Shown here: in pieces, positions 8,757 through 16,559 of the stretch | How the letters are laid out: every line of letters starts with the position of its first letter | Numbering within the stretch: position 1 is the stretch's first letter | Origin: CAZCQP01 sp964500895 | GTDB lineage: Bacteria; Bacillota; Clostridia; Lachnospirales; JAISER01 | NCBI GenBank assembly: GCA_964500895.1 | Contig: CAZCQP010000019.1 | Location: 1-45,374, forward strand | Length of the DNA stretch: 45,374 nucleotides | Direction of reading: 5' to 3' | Translations under genes and position numbers: made by a program | The notes under the pieces: model-generated | Told to the model about the DNA's origin: nothing | Databases searched by the model: none | The model's input: only the letters and a program-made list of their open reading frames with translations

Positions 8757-8784
8757 ACAAAAAATGAAAAATGCTCATATATTG
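8757..8784 (+). promoter_or_regulatory. Candidate sigma-K-like promoter of the rightward collagen gene
   Basis: AC (8757-8758), a 17-bp spacer and CATATATTG (8776-8784) give the same layout as the site facing left. The leader would be about 170 nt. The 406-bp gap 8554-8959 between the two collagen genes contains nothing else I can support: no gene, no clear hairpin, and generally AT-rich sequence. Confidence 0.4.
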
Positions 8785-8959
8785 CGTATAAAGACAAGTT
8801 ATAATCACTCGCAATGCTTTTAGTTGGACAAAAGAAATAAAGAGAAAAAAACAGAAACGTTAAGAATCATACAGCCTTTTTGCTAAGCGTTTAGTGCCCG
8901 TGGGTTCATGTGCCTTACAAGCCTAATCGCTATATCAAAACATGTGAAGGAGTAAAGAT

Positions 8960-10183
8960 ATGAAAAAATACAAGCGTTATTACGAAGATGATTTTAGTTG
9001 TTGTGATTGCTGCTGTGATTGCTGTTGTGACCCTGGCCCTACGGGGGCTACGGGTGCTACTGGGGCTACTGGCCCAACAGGGGCCACTGGGGCTACCGGT
9101 ACTACTGGGGATCCAGGCGCTACAGGCGCCACCGGGGCTACCGGTGCTGCTGGTTTAGCTGGTGCTACGGGTGCTACAGGGGCTACTGGGCCTACCGGTG
9201 CTGCTGGTTTAGCTGGTGCTACGGGGGCCACAGGCGCTACTGGGCCTACCGGTGCTGCTGGCATCGCTGGTGCTACAGGGGCCACTGGCCCTACCGGGGC
9301 TGCTGGCATTGCAGGGGCTACAGGGGCTACTGGCCCTACCGGGGCTGCTGGCATCACAGGCGCTACTGGCCCTACCGGTGCTGCCGGCTTAGCAGGGGCT
9401 ACAGGCGCTACGGGTGCTACTGGCCCTACCGGGGCAGACGGCCCTACAGGTGCTACCGGGGCTACGGGCCCCACAGGGGCTGCTGGCATCACAGGCGCTA
9501 CAGGAGCTACGGGCGTTGCTGGGGCTACAGGCGCTACAGGGGCCACCGGTGCTACAGGGGCTACAGGCGCTACGGGTGACACCGGGGCTACAGGCGCTAC
9601 CGGGGCTGCAGGGGCCACTGGTGCTACGGGGGCCACAGGTGCTACGGGGGCTACAGGCGCTACAGGGGCTGCTGGCGCAGGAGCCATTATTCCATTTGCT
9701 TCCGGTGCCCCTGTAACCTTATCCTCCTTGGTTTCAGGCGCTGCGGGAACACCGGCATTTATAGGGTTTGGTAATTCCTCTGCCGGGTTGGTGCCTTTGT
9801 CCGCCATCATCGACTTATCCACCCCAGGTTTATTGGATATGGCGTTTGTGGAACCAAGGGCAGGCACACTTACAGATTTGTCTGCCATGTTTAGCGTTAC
9901 TGCTGCGGTAACCCTTACAGGCACTGCTACCATTAATGTAGAGCTTTTCACAGCCCCCTCGGGGAGCAATCTTTTTACCGCTGTGCCCGGAACGTTGTTA
10001 TTGCTGCCCCCGCTCACCGGCATTGTTACCATCGGCACTGTGGTGGCTGGCGCACTGCATGGTCTTTCCATTCCTGTTGTTGCAGATAACCGCTACTTGC
10101 TGGTGTATTCGCTTACAACCACAGGTACAGAGCTTGCGGATGTTGTTGTGGGTTTTGCCAGCGCAGGTTTAGCCATTAGCTAA
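8960..10183 (+). CDS. Collagen-like protein with BclB-type C-terminal domain and Cys-rich head
   Basis: A 407-residue protein. Residues 1-24 are basic/acidic and then very Cys-rich (CCDCCCDCCCD). About residues 25-237 are Gly-X-Y triplets dominated by GAT, GPT and GAA. Residues 238-407 closely resemble the C-terminal domain of the exosporium glycoprotein BclB: IIPFASG near the start, FIGFGNS, AFVEPRAGTLTDL, then a hydrophobic end VGFASAGLAIS. There is no signal peptide. The ten cysteines could cross-link the protein to a spore coat or bind metal; that is inference. The ATG has an AAGGAG site. It is divergent from the other collagen-like gene and ends before a clear terminator. Confidence 0.9.
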   Translation: MKKYKRYYEDDFSCCDCCCDCCCDPGPTGATGATGATGPTGATGATGTTGDPGATGATGATGAAGLAGATGATGATGPTGAAGLAGATGATGATGPTGAAGIAGATGATGPTGAAGIAGATGATGPTGAAGITGATGPTGAAGLAGATGATGATGPTGADGPTGATGATGPTGAAGITGATGATGVAGATGATGATGATGATGATGDTGATGATGAAGATGATGATGATGATGATGAAGAGAIIPFASGAPVTLSSLVSGAAGTPAFIGFGNSSAGLVPLSAIIDLSTPGLLDMAFVEPRAGTLTDLSAMFSVTAAVTLTGTATINVELFTAPSGSNLFTAVPGTLLLLPPLTGIVTIGTVVAGALHGLSIPVVADNRYLLVYSLTTTGTELADVVVGFASAGLAIS

Positions 10184-10208
10184 AACGGCCATGGCTTTTA
10201 AATAAGAT

Positions 10209-10249
10209 AAAAAATGAGGGAAGGCACAGGCCAACCCTCGTTTTTTATT
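10209..10249 (+). terminator. Intrinsic terminator after the BclB-like gene
   Basis: Arms AAAAAATGAGGG (10209-10220) and CCCTCGTTTTTT (10235-10246) pair around a 14-nt loop, with the T run on the plus strand. The A/T symmetry could let it act in both directions, but no minus-strand gene ends here. Confidence 0.85.
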
Positions 10250-10358
10250 GTATGCGGCAAGACAATGCACCCATTGAATCCGTTAAAATAGATTTGTAAA
10301 AAAAATTTAATAATCCAACTTGAAGATTGTATATTTGTGCTATTCTTGATATAATTCG

Positions 10359-10388
10359 TTGTCATAAACTTGTGTGTTATAGTATAAT
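10359..10388 (+). promoter_or_regulatory. Sigma-A promoter of the AraC-type regulator gene
   Basis: TTGTCA (10359-10364) and TATAAT (10383-10388) are separated by 18 bp. The start site would be near 10395, only a few bases before the GTG start at 10400. Confidence 0.7.
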
Positions 10389-10399
10389 CCAAGAGTAAA

Positions 10400-11284
10400 G
10401 TGGGGATTTCTACGAAAGCATTTGATAACCAAAGCTTTTTACAGTTCCATTATAATTTATCGCCCACCCGGCCCACCATGACGGTTTTCGACCGGTATGA
10501 GCAGCTAGAGTCCACCCAGTACGACATGCATTACGACCTGGAGATTGGGGTGGTTTGTTCCGGCAAAGTTACCCGCCGTTATCAAGACTTAACCCAGCAA
10601 CTTGGCCCGGGTGATATTTGGGTAGCCGGCATTTGGGAACCCCACGGCTTTTATTTGGACGAGGTTGTCTGCGAAATGATGTGCATCATGGTGTCTCCGG
10701 AATGCATTAGCGGCATGTTGCCTCCGGGGCTGCACTGGATGTCTGTTTTTACCGACAAAAACCACCGCTGCCCCTACATTAAGCCCGAGTACAAGCAGGA
10801 AATCATTAACCGCTGCCGTACTCAGGTGAAACTGGAAGAAAAGGGAGCAGAAACCGCCGGTGTTTGGCGGCTGAACACTTTGTCTGCCCTATTGCTTTAT
10901 ATTTTAGATTCCAACCCGGGGCTGTACGAAGAAATGGAGCGCAATGATAAAGCTTTTTCCAACACCTTTAGCGGTGTGGAAAAGGCGCTGAACACCATTG
11001 TGGCCAAAAACGGGTTGGTCAGCGTGAAGGAAGCCGCCCTTAGTGTGAACTGGAGCACCAGCCATTTTTCAAGGGAGTTTAAGCGCATTACGGGCAGTTC
11101 CTTCGGCCGCTTCACCATGGCGTACCGAATTAAGCAGTCTGCCGTGATGCTCATTAACACCGATGCTTCTGTAAAGCAGATTGCGGCAGAATTGGGCTTT
11201 AGAGATTCCAGCCACTACATTAAATGTTTTGAAAGCTACTTTTTTGTTTCACCCACAGCCTATCGAAAGCTGAATAAAGTTTAA
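10400..11284 (+). CDS. AraC-family transcriptional regulator
   Basis: A 294-residue regulator. The N-terminal half is a cupin-like effector domain (DLEIGVVCSGKVTRRYQDLTQQ, then GPGDIWVAGIWEPHG near 71-85). The C-terminal about 95 residues are the double helix-turn-helix: SVKEAALSVNWSTSHFSREFKRITG and SVKQIAAELGFRDSSHYIKCFESYF. This group usually activates neighbouring carbohydrate genes in response to a sugar. The only usable start is GTG 10400, because TAA lies in frame at 10385 and the next ATG (10480) would cut into the cupin. No good ribosome site precedes the GTG, so translation may be leaderless. The PfkB kinase gene follows after 15 bp. Confidence 0.88.
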   Translation: MGISTKAFDNQSFLQFHYNLSPTRPTMTVFDRYEQLESTQYDMHYDLEIGVVCSGKVTRRYQDLTQQLGPGDIWVAGIWEPHGFYLDEVVCEMMCIMVSPECISGMLPPGLHWMSVFTDKNHRCPYIKPEYKQEIINRCRTQVKLEEKGAETAGVWRLNTLSALLLYILDSNPGLYEEMERNDKAFSNTFSGVEKALNTIVAKNGLVSVKEAALSVNWSTSHFSREFKRITGSSFGRFTMAYRIKQSAVMLINTDASVKQIAAELGFRDSSHYIKCFESYFFVSPTAYRKLNKV

Positions 11285-11299
11285 AAAGGACTTAACCCT

Positions 11300-12409
11300 A
11301 TGCACAACAGTTTAGACCATTGCAAAAATTTTTTAGAAAAACTTACCCCGCCGGAAACGTTGCACTGCGTTTGCGGTTTCGACGGTTTTGTAGATACCCT
11401 TGTGCGGCCTGTGCGTCAGGCCCATTTATCCGGCCATGACCGGTATTTTCCCACCATTCAAAGCTTTGGGGAATATTTGGTGGGCAAAGGGGGCAAAAGC
11501 TGCTCCATCAGCTTGGAAGCCATCCGCACCTCTTTTGGGGGCAATGCGCCCATTTTATCCAGCGCCATGGCCAGCCTTGGGGTGACGGTATGCTGTGTGG
11601 GAGCCATGGGCTACCCCACAGAGGACGAGGTTTTTGCCCAAATGAACCCCCGTTGCCAGCGGATTAGCGTGGCCAAACCCGGCTATGCCAACGCCCTGGA
11701 ATTTGACGACGGTAAAATTATTCTCACCCAAAACACAGCCATTGAGCAAATTGGCTATGCAGACATTGAAAACGCCATGGGCACGGATGCTTTGATGGAC
11801 AAGTTGGAAAACTGCCACGGTGCGGCGCTGGTGAACTGGGGCGAGATTGTGGCCATGCACAAGCTGTGGGAGACCGTGCTTGAAAAGTTGCAAAAGCGGG
11901 GCAACCCATTTGCCCGCAAACCCCTGTTGGTGGACTTTGCCGATTGCAGTGCCAGAAGCACCCAGGAAATTTTGGACGTTATGGCTTTGATGGGCCAATT
12001 CAACCAGCTTTTTGACGTTTGCGTAAGCGTGAACTTAAACGAATTTCAAACTTTGTGCCGGGCTGCTGGCATCGAGCCTTTGCTGGATGCTGAACACAGC
12101 CGGCAGTTACAAGCCCGCCTTGGTGTAACCACCTTGGTCATTCATACCCTTAAAGATGCTTTTTGGGTGCAGGGTGAAGCCAACGTATTTGTGCAAAGTT
12201 CCGGCCGCCATGTGCAAAAACCGGTGATTAGCACCGGCGGGGGGGACCATTTCAACGCCGGACTGCTTACTGCCTTGATGGCAGGGGCCACCCCGGAAGA
12301 TGCCCTGGTGCTGGCCAACGCCACCGCCGGCAGCTTTGTGAGCCAGGGGAAAAGCCCCAGCTTGCCAGACATTATTCTGTTTTTAGAGCAGTGGCGGGCA
12401 AGTCTATAA
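11300..12409 (+). CDS. PfkB-family carbohydrate kinase, divergent subgroup
   Basis: A 369-residue ribokinase-fold protein expected to phosphorylate a sugar or sugar-like alcohol with ATP. The C-terminal signature is STGGGDHFNAG, with the catalytic base Asp316 after GGG (312-320). The N-terminal substrate region is CGFDGFVDTLVRPV (25-38), followed by KSCSI and SFGGNAPILSSAMASLG (78-94), the Gly-rich sugar-binding loop. The FDGFVD opening differs from ribokinase or IolC and marks a less studied branch of PfkB proteins. The acceptor sugar is unknown. The gene follows the regulator by 15 bp and precedes oxidoreductase genes, so its substrate probably belongs to that pathway. Confidence 0.82.
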   Translation: MHNSLDHCKNFLEKLTPPETLHCVCGFDGFVDTLVRPVRQAHLSGHDRYFPTIQSFGEYLVGKGGKSCSISLEAIRTSFGGNAPILSSAMASLGVTVCCVGAMGYPTEDEVFAQMNPRCQRISVAKPGYANALEFDDGKIILTQNTAIEQIGYADIENAMGTDALMDKLENCHGAALVNWGEIVAMHKLWETVLEKLQKRGNPFARKPLLVDFADCSARSTQEILDVMALMGQFNQLFDVCVSVNLNEFQTLCRAAGIEPLLDAEHSRQLQARLGVTTLVIHTLKDAFWVQGEANVFVQSSGRHVQKPVISTGGGDHFNAGLLTALMAGATPEDALVLANATAGSFVSQGKSPSLPDIILFLEQWRASL

Positions 12410-12451
12410 GACATCTGTTTAATGATATAAAATGAGGAGAGGGAGATTTTC

Positions 12452-13534
12452 ATGGAAAAAACAAAGGTTGCCATTTTAGGTTGCGGTTTTATTGCCAACA
12501 TTCACATGGAAAGCTATGCACGTTTTGTTCCCGATGCCCAAGTGGTGGCGATTTACGCCCGCAACCCTGAAAAAGCCGAGGAATTTGCCAAAACCCACCA
12601 CCTACCCGCCTTCTACAGCGATGTAGACACCTTGCTGGCCCAATGTGACTGCGACGTGGTGGACATCTGCCTGCCCAACTACCTGCATTATGAGGCGTGC
12701 ATTAAGGCTGCCAAAGCGGGTAAACATATCATCATTGAAAAGCCTCTGGCCTTAACATTGGAACAAGCCGACGAAATGATTGCCGTTTGTAAGGCCAACA
12801 ACCGGAAGCTGATGTATGCCGAAGAGCTGTGTTTTGCCCCCAAATACGAACGGGTGAAAAAGCTGACGGAATTAGGGGCTTTCGGCAAGCTGTATCAAAT
12901 TAAACAAGCAGAGAAACATTCCGGCCCCCACAGCCGCTGGTTTTATGAAGCGGACTATGCGGGGGGCGGCGTCATGATGGACATGGGCTGCCATGCCCTG
13001 GCCTGGATGCGCTGGATTCTTGGGGGTAACCCTAAAATTAAAAGCGTGTATGCCACCATGCAAACCGTGATGCACGACACGGAATGCGAAGACAACTGCG
13101 TCACTGTGGTGGAATTTGAGAATGATGTGATTGGCATTGCGGAGGACAGCTGGGCCAAACACGGGGGCATGGACGACCGCATTGAAGTTTACGGGGACAA
13201 AGGGGTTTGCTATGCAGACTTGTTCCGGGGCAATTCCGCCCTTACCTATTCCGTAGATGGCTACGACTACGCCATGGAAAAAGCAGGTAGCAGTGCCGGG
13301 TGGAGCTTTACCGTGTTTGAGGAAGCTTTTAACCAGGGCTACCCCCAAGAGCTTGCACACTTTATTGAATGCGTTCGGGAGGACAAAGAGCCTCTGGTTA
13401 CCGGGGAAGACGGCCGGGCAGTTTTGGAAATGCTATATGCGGCTTATGCTTCTGCCGCTTCCGGCCAAAAGGTAACCCTGCCTTTTGCACCGGTGGTGTC
13501 CAAACCCATTGACTTGTGGAAAAAGAAAAATTGA
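12452..13534 (+). CDS. Gfo/Idh/MocA-family oxidoreductase (first of four)
   Basis: A 360-residue NAD(P)-dependent sugar or cyclitol dehydrogenase. The Rossmann motif is ILGCGFIANIH (residues 8-18). The catalytic-lysine motif is IIEKPLAL, near 94-101. The C-terminal half has the GGGVMMDMGCHALAWMRWILG segment in which the His aligns with the family active site. The ATG follows GGAGAGGGAG. It sits 42 bp after the kinase gene and 63 bp before a second oxidoreductase. Family members oxidise hydroxyls of glucose, inositol and related rings, including the 3-position of glycosides; the sequence does not reveal which applies. Confidence 0.9.
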   Translation: MEKTKVAILGCGFIANIHMESYARFVPDAQVVAIYARNPEKAEEFAKTHHLPAFYSDVDTLLAQCDCDVVDICLPNYLHYEACIKAAKAGKHIIIEKPLALTLEQADEMIAVCKANNRKLMYAEELCFAPKYERVKKLTELGAFGKLYQIKQAEKHSGPHSRWFYEADYAGGGVMMDMGCHALAWMRWILGGNPKIKSVYATMQTVMHDTECEDNCVTVVEFENDVIGIAEDSWAKHGGMDDRIEVYGDKGVCYADLFRGNSALTYSVDGYDYAMEKAGSSAGWSFTVFEEAFNQGYPQELAHFIECVREDKEPLVTGEDGRAVLEMLYAAYASAASGQKVTLPFAPVVSKPIDLWKKKN

Positions 13535-13597
13535 TGTATCATATATAAACCTTGGGGCAACGCACCCATACGATTAAAAAATTAAGGAGGGCTATTC

Positions 13598-14740
13598 ATG
13601 AAAAAGCTTCAAGCAGGTATTGCAGGCGTGGGCTTTATTGGCGCAGCCCACATTGAAGCGTTACGCAGGCTTGGCAACGTGGACGTGGTGGCCATTGCAG
13701 ACGCTACAGATTACGATAAAAAGGCAGAGGCCTTAAACGTGCCTAACGGCTACGAAAACTATAAAACCATGATTGCAAACCACCAGCTGGACTGCATCCA
13801 CATTTGCACCCCCAACAACACCCATTATGAAATTGCCATGTACGCCATGGAACAAGGCATTAACGTGGTGTGCGAAAAACCCATGACCGTCACGGTGGAA
13901 GAAGCCAGAGCCATGCGGGATTTTGCCCAGAAAAAAGGCTTGGTTTGCGCCATCAACTTCCATGCCCGGTTCTACCCCATGGTCTACCAAATGAAGCAAA
14001 TGGTGAAATCCGGGGAAGTGGGCGATGTGTACACCATCCACGGGGGCTATTTGCAGGACTGGCTGTATTTCGATACAGACTACAATTGGCGGTTAGAGCC
14101 TGAGTTTTCCGGTGCTTCCAGAGCCTTTGCAGACATTGGCTCCCACTGGATTGACACGGTAGAATTCGTAACAGGCAACAAGGTGACGGAAGTTTTTGCA
14201 GACTTCTCCACCTTCCACAAAACCCGTAAAAAGCCTTTAAAACCCATTGAAACCTACTCCGGCATGGCCCTTAAACCAGAGGATTACGAAGAAAGACCCA
14301 TTCAAACCGAAGACTTCGCCACCGTGTTGTTCCATTTTGACAACGGTGCTGTGGGTAGCTGCAACATCAGCCAGGTGTACGCCGGGCGCAAAAACCAGAT
14401 GATTGTTTCCGTGGCTGGCTCTAAATGCGCCATGCACTGGGATTCTGAAAATTCCAACAGCCTGTGGATTGGCCACAGAGAACTGGCCAATGAACAGCTG
14501 GAGAAAGACCCTTCCATTCTTGCAGATGCCACCAAAGGGGTTATCAGCTACCCCGGCGGCCATGTGGAGGGCTTCCCCGATGCTTTTAAACAAAATTTTG
14601 GCCAAATTTACCGTGCCATTGCCGCTAAAAACCCGGAAGGATTCGACTTTGCGGACTTTGCCGCAGGGGTGCGGGAAATGACCATTTGTGATAAAATTGT
14701 GCAAAGCGCCAAGGAACGCCGTTGGGTGAGCCTGGACTAA
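13598..14740 (+). CDS. Gfo/Idh/MocA-family oxidoreductase (second of four)
   Basis: A 380-residue protein with Rossmann motif GVGFIGAAHIEAL (9-21), catalytic motif VVCEKPMTV, and FADIGSHWIDTVEFVTG in the second domain. A proline- and lysine-rich insert (FHKTRKKPLKPIETYSG) after the active-site helix makes it longer than its neighbours. Overall type is close to putative glucose-6-phosphate or myo-inositol dehydrogenases often annotated as dehydrogenase and related proteins. The ATG follows AAGGAGGG. A TIM-barrel isomerase gene starts 12 bp after its stop, so the two are translationally linked and may act one after the other. Confidence 0.9.
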   Translation: MKKLQAGIAGVGFIGAAHIEALRRLGNVDVVAIADATDYDKKAEALNVPNGYENYKTMIANHQLDCIHICTPNNTHYEIAMYAMEQGINVVCEKPMTVTVEEARAMRDFAQKKGLVCAINFHARFYPMVYQMKQMVKSGEVGDVYTIHGGYLQDWLYFDTDYNWRLEPEFSGASRAFADIGSHWIDTVEFVTGNKVTEVFADFSTFHKTRKKPLKPIETYSGMALKPEDYEERPIQTEDFATVLFHFDNGAVGSCNISQVYAGRKNQMIVSVAGSKCAMHWDSENSNSLWIGHRELANEQLEKDPSILADATKGVISYPGGHVEGFPDAFKQNFGQIYRAIAAKNPEGFDFADFAAGVREMTICDKIVQSAKERRWVSLD

Positions 14741-14752
14741 GGAGTGACGGAT

Positions 14753-15607
14753 ATGTTTAAAATTGCAACGCTGGCGGATTGGTTCGGCGTAGGGCTGCTT
14801 GAAGGCATCCGAGAATCGGAGCGGTGCGGCGCAGAAGGCGTGCAGCTTTATGCCGCCAACGAACTGAACCCTTTAACCATTACCCCGGAATTTCGCCGGG
14901 AGGTTTTGCAAACGGCCAAAGCCTGTAAACAAGCCGTCACAGCCCTTTGCGGAGAACTGGGTGGCCACGGGCTAGAGATTCGCCAAGACAACCCTAAAAA
15001 GTTAGAATACTTAAAACGCACGGTGGATTTGGCACTGGAACTGGAATGCAACGTGGTCACCACCCATATCGGCCGCATTCCGGCGGATACCAGCGCTGAG
15101 CGTTATCAAATTATAAAAGAAGCCCTGTGTGAAATTGGGGCATATGCCCACGGCAAAGGGGCTACCATTGCCGTGGAAACCGGGGCAGAACCTGTGGCAG
15201 ACCTGGTGGGTATGATTAACCGCTGCAACACAGGGGGCCTTGGGGTAAACTACGACCCTGCCAACCTGGTGATGGTCACCGGGGATGACGAGGTGCAAGG
15301 GGTGTACACCGCCAAGGGGCTCATCGTCCACACCCACGCCAAAGACGGCATCTGTCACCGGTATGTGGGGCCGGAAGCGGTATACGAAATTTTTGCCCAA
15401 GGCGACATTGAAGCATTGCGCCAACAAGACATGTTTACAGAAACCCCGCTTGGCCAAGGCAGTGTACGCTGGCCGGAATACTTGACCGCTTTAAAAGAAA
15501 CCGGCTACACCGGCTTTTTAACCATTGAGCGGGAAGTGGGCGAAAACGCCGGGGCAGACATTCGGCTGGCCGTAAGCTTTTTACAGGACATGTTAAAGAA
15601 AATTTAA
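14753..15607 (+). CDS. Sugar phosphate isomerase/epimerase-type TIM barrel (first of three)
   Basis: A 284-residue protein of the xylose isomerase-like TIM-barrel family that includes IolE, IolI and various epimerases. Metal-binding positions are visible: Glu in IAVETGAEPV, Asp in GLGVNYDPANL, His in VHTHAKDG, and Glu in FLTIEREVG. The longer frame opens at GTG 14744, but ATG 14753 is preferred because AAGGAG lies 8 bp before it and GTG 14744 would overlap that site. These enzymes isomerise, epimerise or dehydrate keto-sugars and keto-inositols; pairing with an oxidoreductase that would make such a keto compound fits. Confidence 0.87.
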   Translation: MFKIATLADWFGVGLLEGIRESERCGAEGVQLYAANELNPLTITPEFRREVLQTAKACKQAVTALCGELGGHGLEIRQDNPKKLEYLKRTVDLALELECNVVTTHIGRIPADTSAERYQIIKEALCEIGAYAHGKGATIAVETGAEPVADLVGMINRCNTGGLGVNYDPANLVMVTGDDEVQGVYTAKGLIVHTHAKDGICHRYVGPEAVYEIFAQGDIEALRQQDMFTETPLGQGSVRWPEYLTALKETGYTGFLTIEREVGENAGADIRLAVSFLQDMLKKI

Positions 15608-15625
15608 AACCTCGGGGTGTTAAAT

Positions 15626-16540
15626 ATGATGAAATTAGGCTTGGTTTCCGCCATTTTACCCAACTACAGCTTTGAACAGGTGATGGATTACGCCGCCGCT
15701 GTGGGTTTTACCTGCGTGGAAGTGTGCTGCTGGCCCGCCGGAAAAGCCAACCGCCGTTATGCGGGCATCACCCATATTGATATAGACGGCCTTACCGCCG
15801 AAAAAATGGAATATTACCGCAACTACGCCCAGTCCAAGGGTGTTGAAATTTCTTCTTTGGGCTACTACCCCAACCCCTTGGATGCAGACGAACAAGCAGC
15901 CACTGCAGCCATGGAACACATTAAGAAACTGATTGCGGTTTCTGCGGACATGGGCATCAACATGGTTACCACCTTCATCGGGCGCAACCGGTTCAAGACT
16001 GTGGAAGAAAATTTAGACCTGTTTGAAGCCGCCTGGACACCGGTGGTGAAGCTGGCGGAAGAAAAAGGGGTAAAGATTGCCATTGAAAACTGCCCCATGC
16101 TATACACGGCAGACGAGTGGCCCGGGGGCAACAACCTGGCCAGCGCACCCTACATTTGGCGGGAAATGTTCAAGCGCATTGACAGCCCTTGCCTGGGGCT
16201 GAACTACGACCCTTCCCACCCATACCTGATTCATGCGGACTATGTGAAGCCGGTGTATGAGTTTAAAGACAAGCTGTTTCACGTGCATTTTAAGGACATT
16301 AAAATTTACCAGGACAAGCTGGATGAATACGGTATTTTCGCTTACCCTGGCAAATGGCATTCTCCAAAGTTGCCGGGTATGGGCGGCGTGAACTTTGCCG
16401 CACTTATTTCCGCACTGAACGACGTGCGCTACAGTGGCTTTGCCTGCATTGAAGTGGAAGACAAAGCCTTTGAAGCCTGCGAAGAAGACGTGCGCAAAGG
16501 CATTGAACAAAGCTACCGATATTTAAAAACATTGATGTAA
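15626..16540 (+). CDS. Sugar phosphate isomerase/epimerase-type TIM barrel (second of three)
   Basis: A 304-residue TIM barrel. Ligand motifs are IAIENCPML, LGLNYDPSHPYL, FHVHFKDIK and ACIEVED, which provide Glu, Asp, His and Glu. The segment GKWHSPKLPGMGGVNFAALISAL resembles the substrate loop of 2-keto-myo-inositol dehydratase-like and hydroxypyruvate isomerase-like proteins. GTG 15617 begins the frame but GGGGTG just upstream of ATG 15626 favours the latter; ATG 15629 is also possible. The gap from the previous gene is 18 bp and the next gene starts 19 bp after the stop. Confidence 0.87.
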   Translation: MMKLGLVSAILPNYSFEQVMDYAAAVGFTCVEVCCWPAGKANRRYAGITHIDIDGLTAEKMEYYRNYAQSKGVEISSLGYYPNPLDADEQAATAAMEHIKKLIAVSADMGINMVTTFIGRNRFKTVEENLDLFEAAWTPVVKLAEEKGVKIAIENCPMLYTADEWPGGNNLASAPYIWREMFKRIDSPCLGLNYDPSHPYLIHADYVKPVYEFKDKLFHVHFKDIKIYQDKLDEYGIFAYPGKWHSPKLPGMGGVNFAALISALNDVRYSGFACIEVEDKAFEACEEDVRKGIEQSYRYLKTLM

Positions 16541-16559
16541 ATAAAGGGGTGTTTGACCC

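Noticed and set aside
7952..8767. 271-codon plus-strand frame with PVAP repeats opposite the first collagen gene
   Set aside because: It is the antisense shadow of the Gly-X-Thr repeat; it has no ribosome site and the real gene on the minus strand has a recognisable C-terminal domain.
8000..9690. Tandem repeats considered as a CRISPR array
   Set aside because: The repeats are in-frame Gly-X-Y codons with no unique spacers, and no cas gene is present.
8980..10071. 363-codon minus-strand frame with PVAP repeats opposite the second collagen gene
   Set aside because: Same cause: a repeat-driven shadow of the BclB-like gene.
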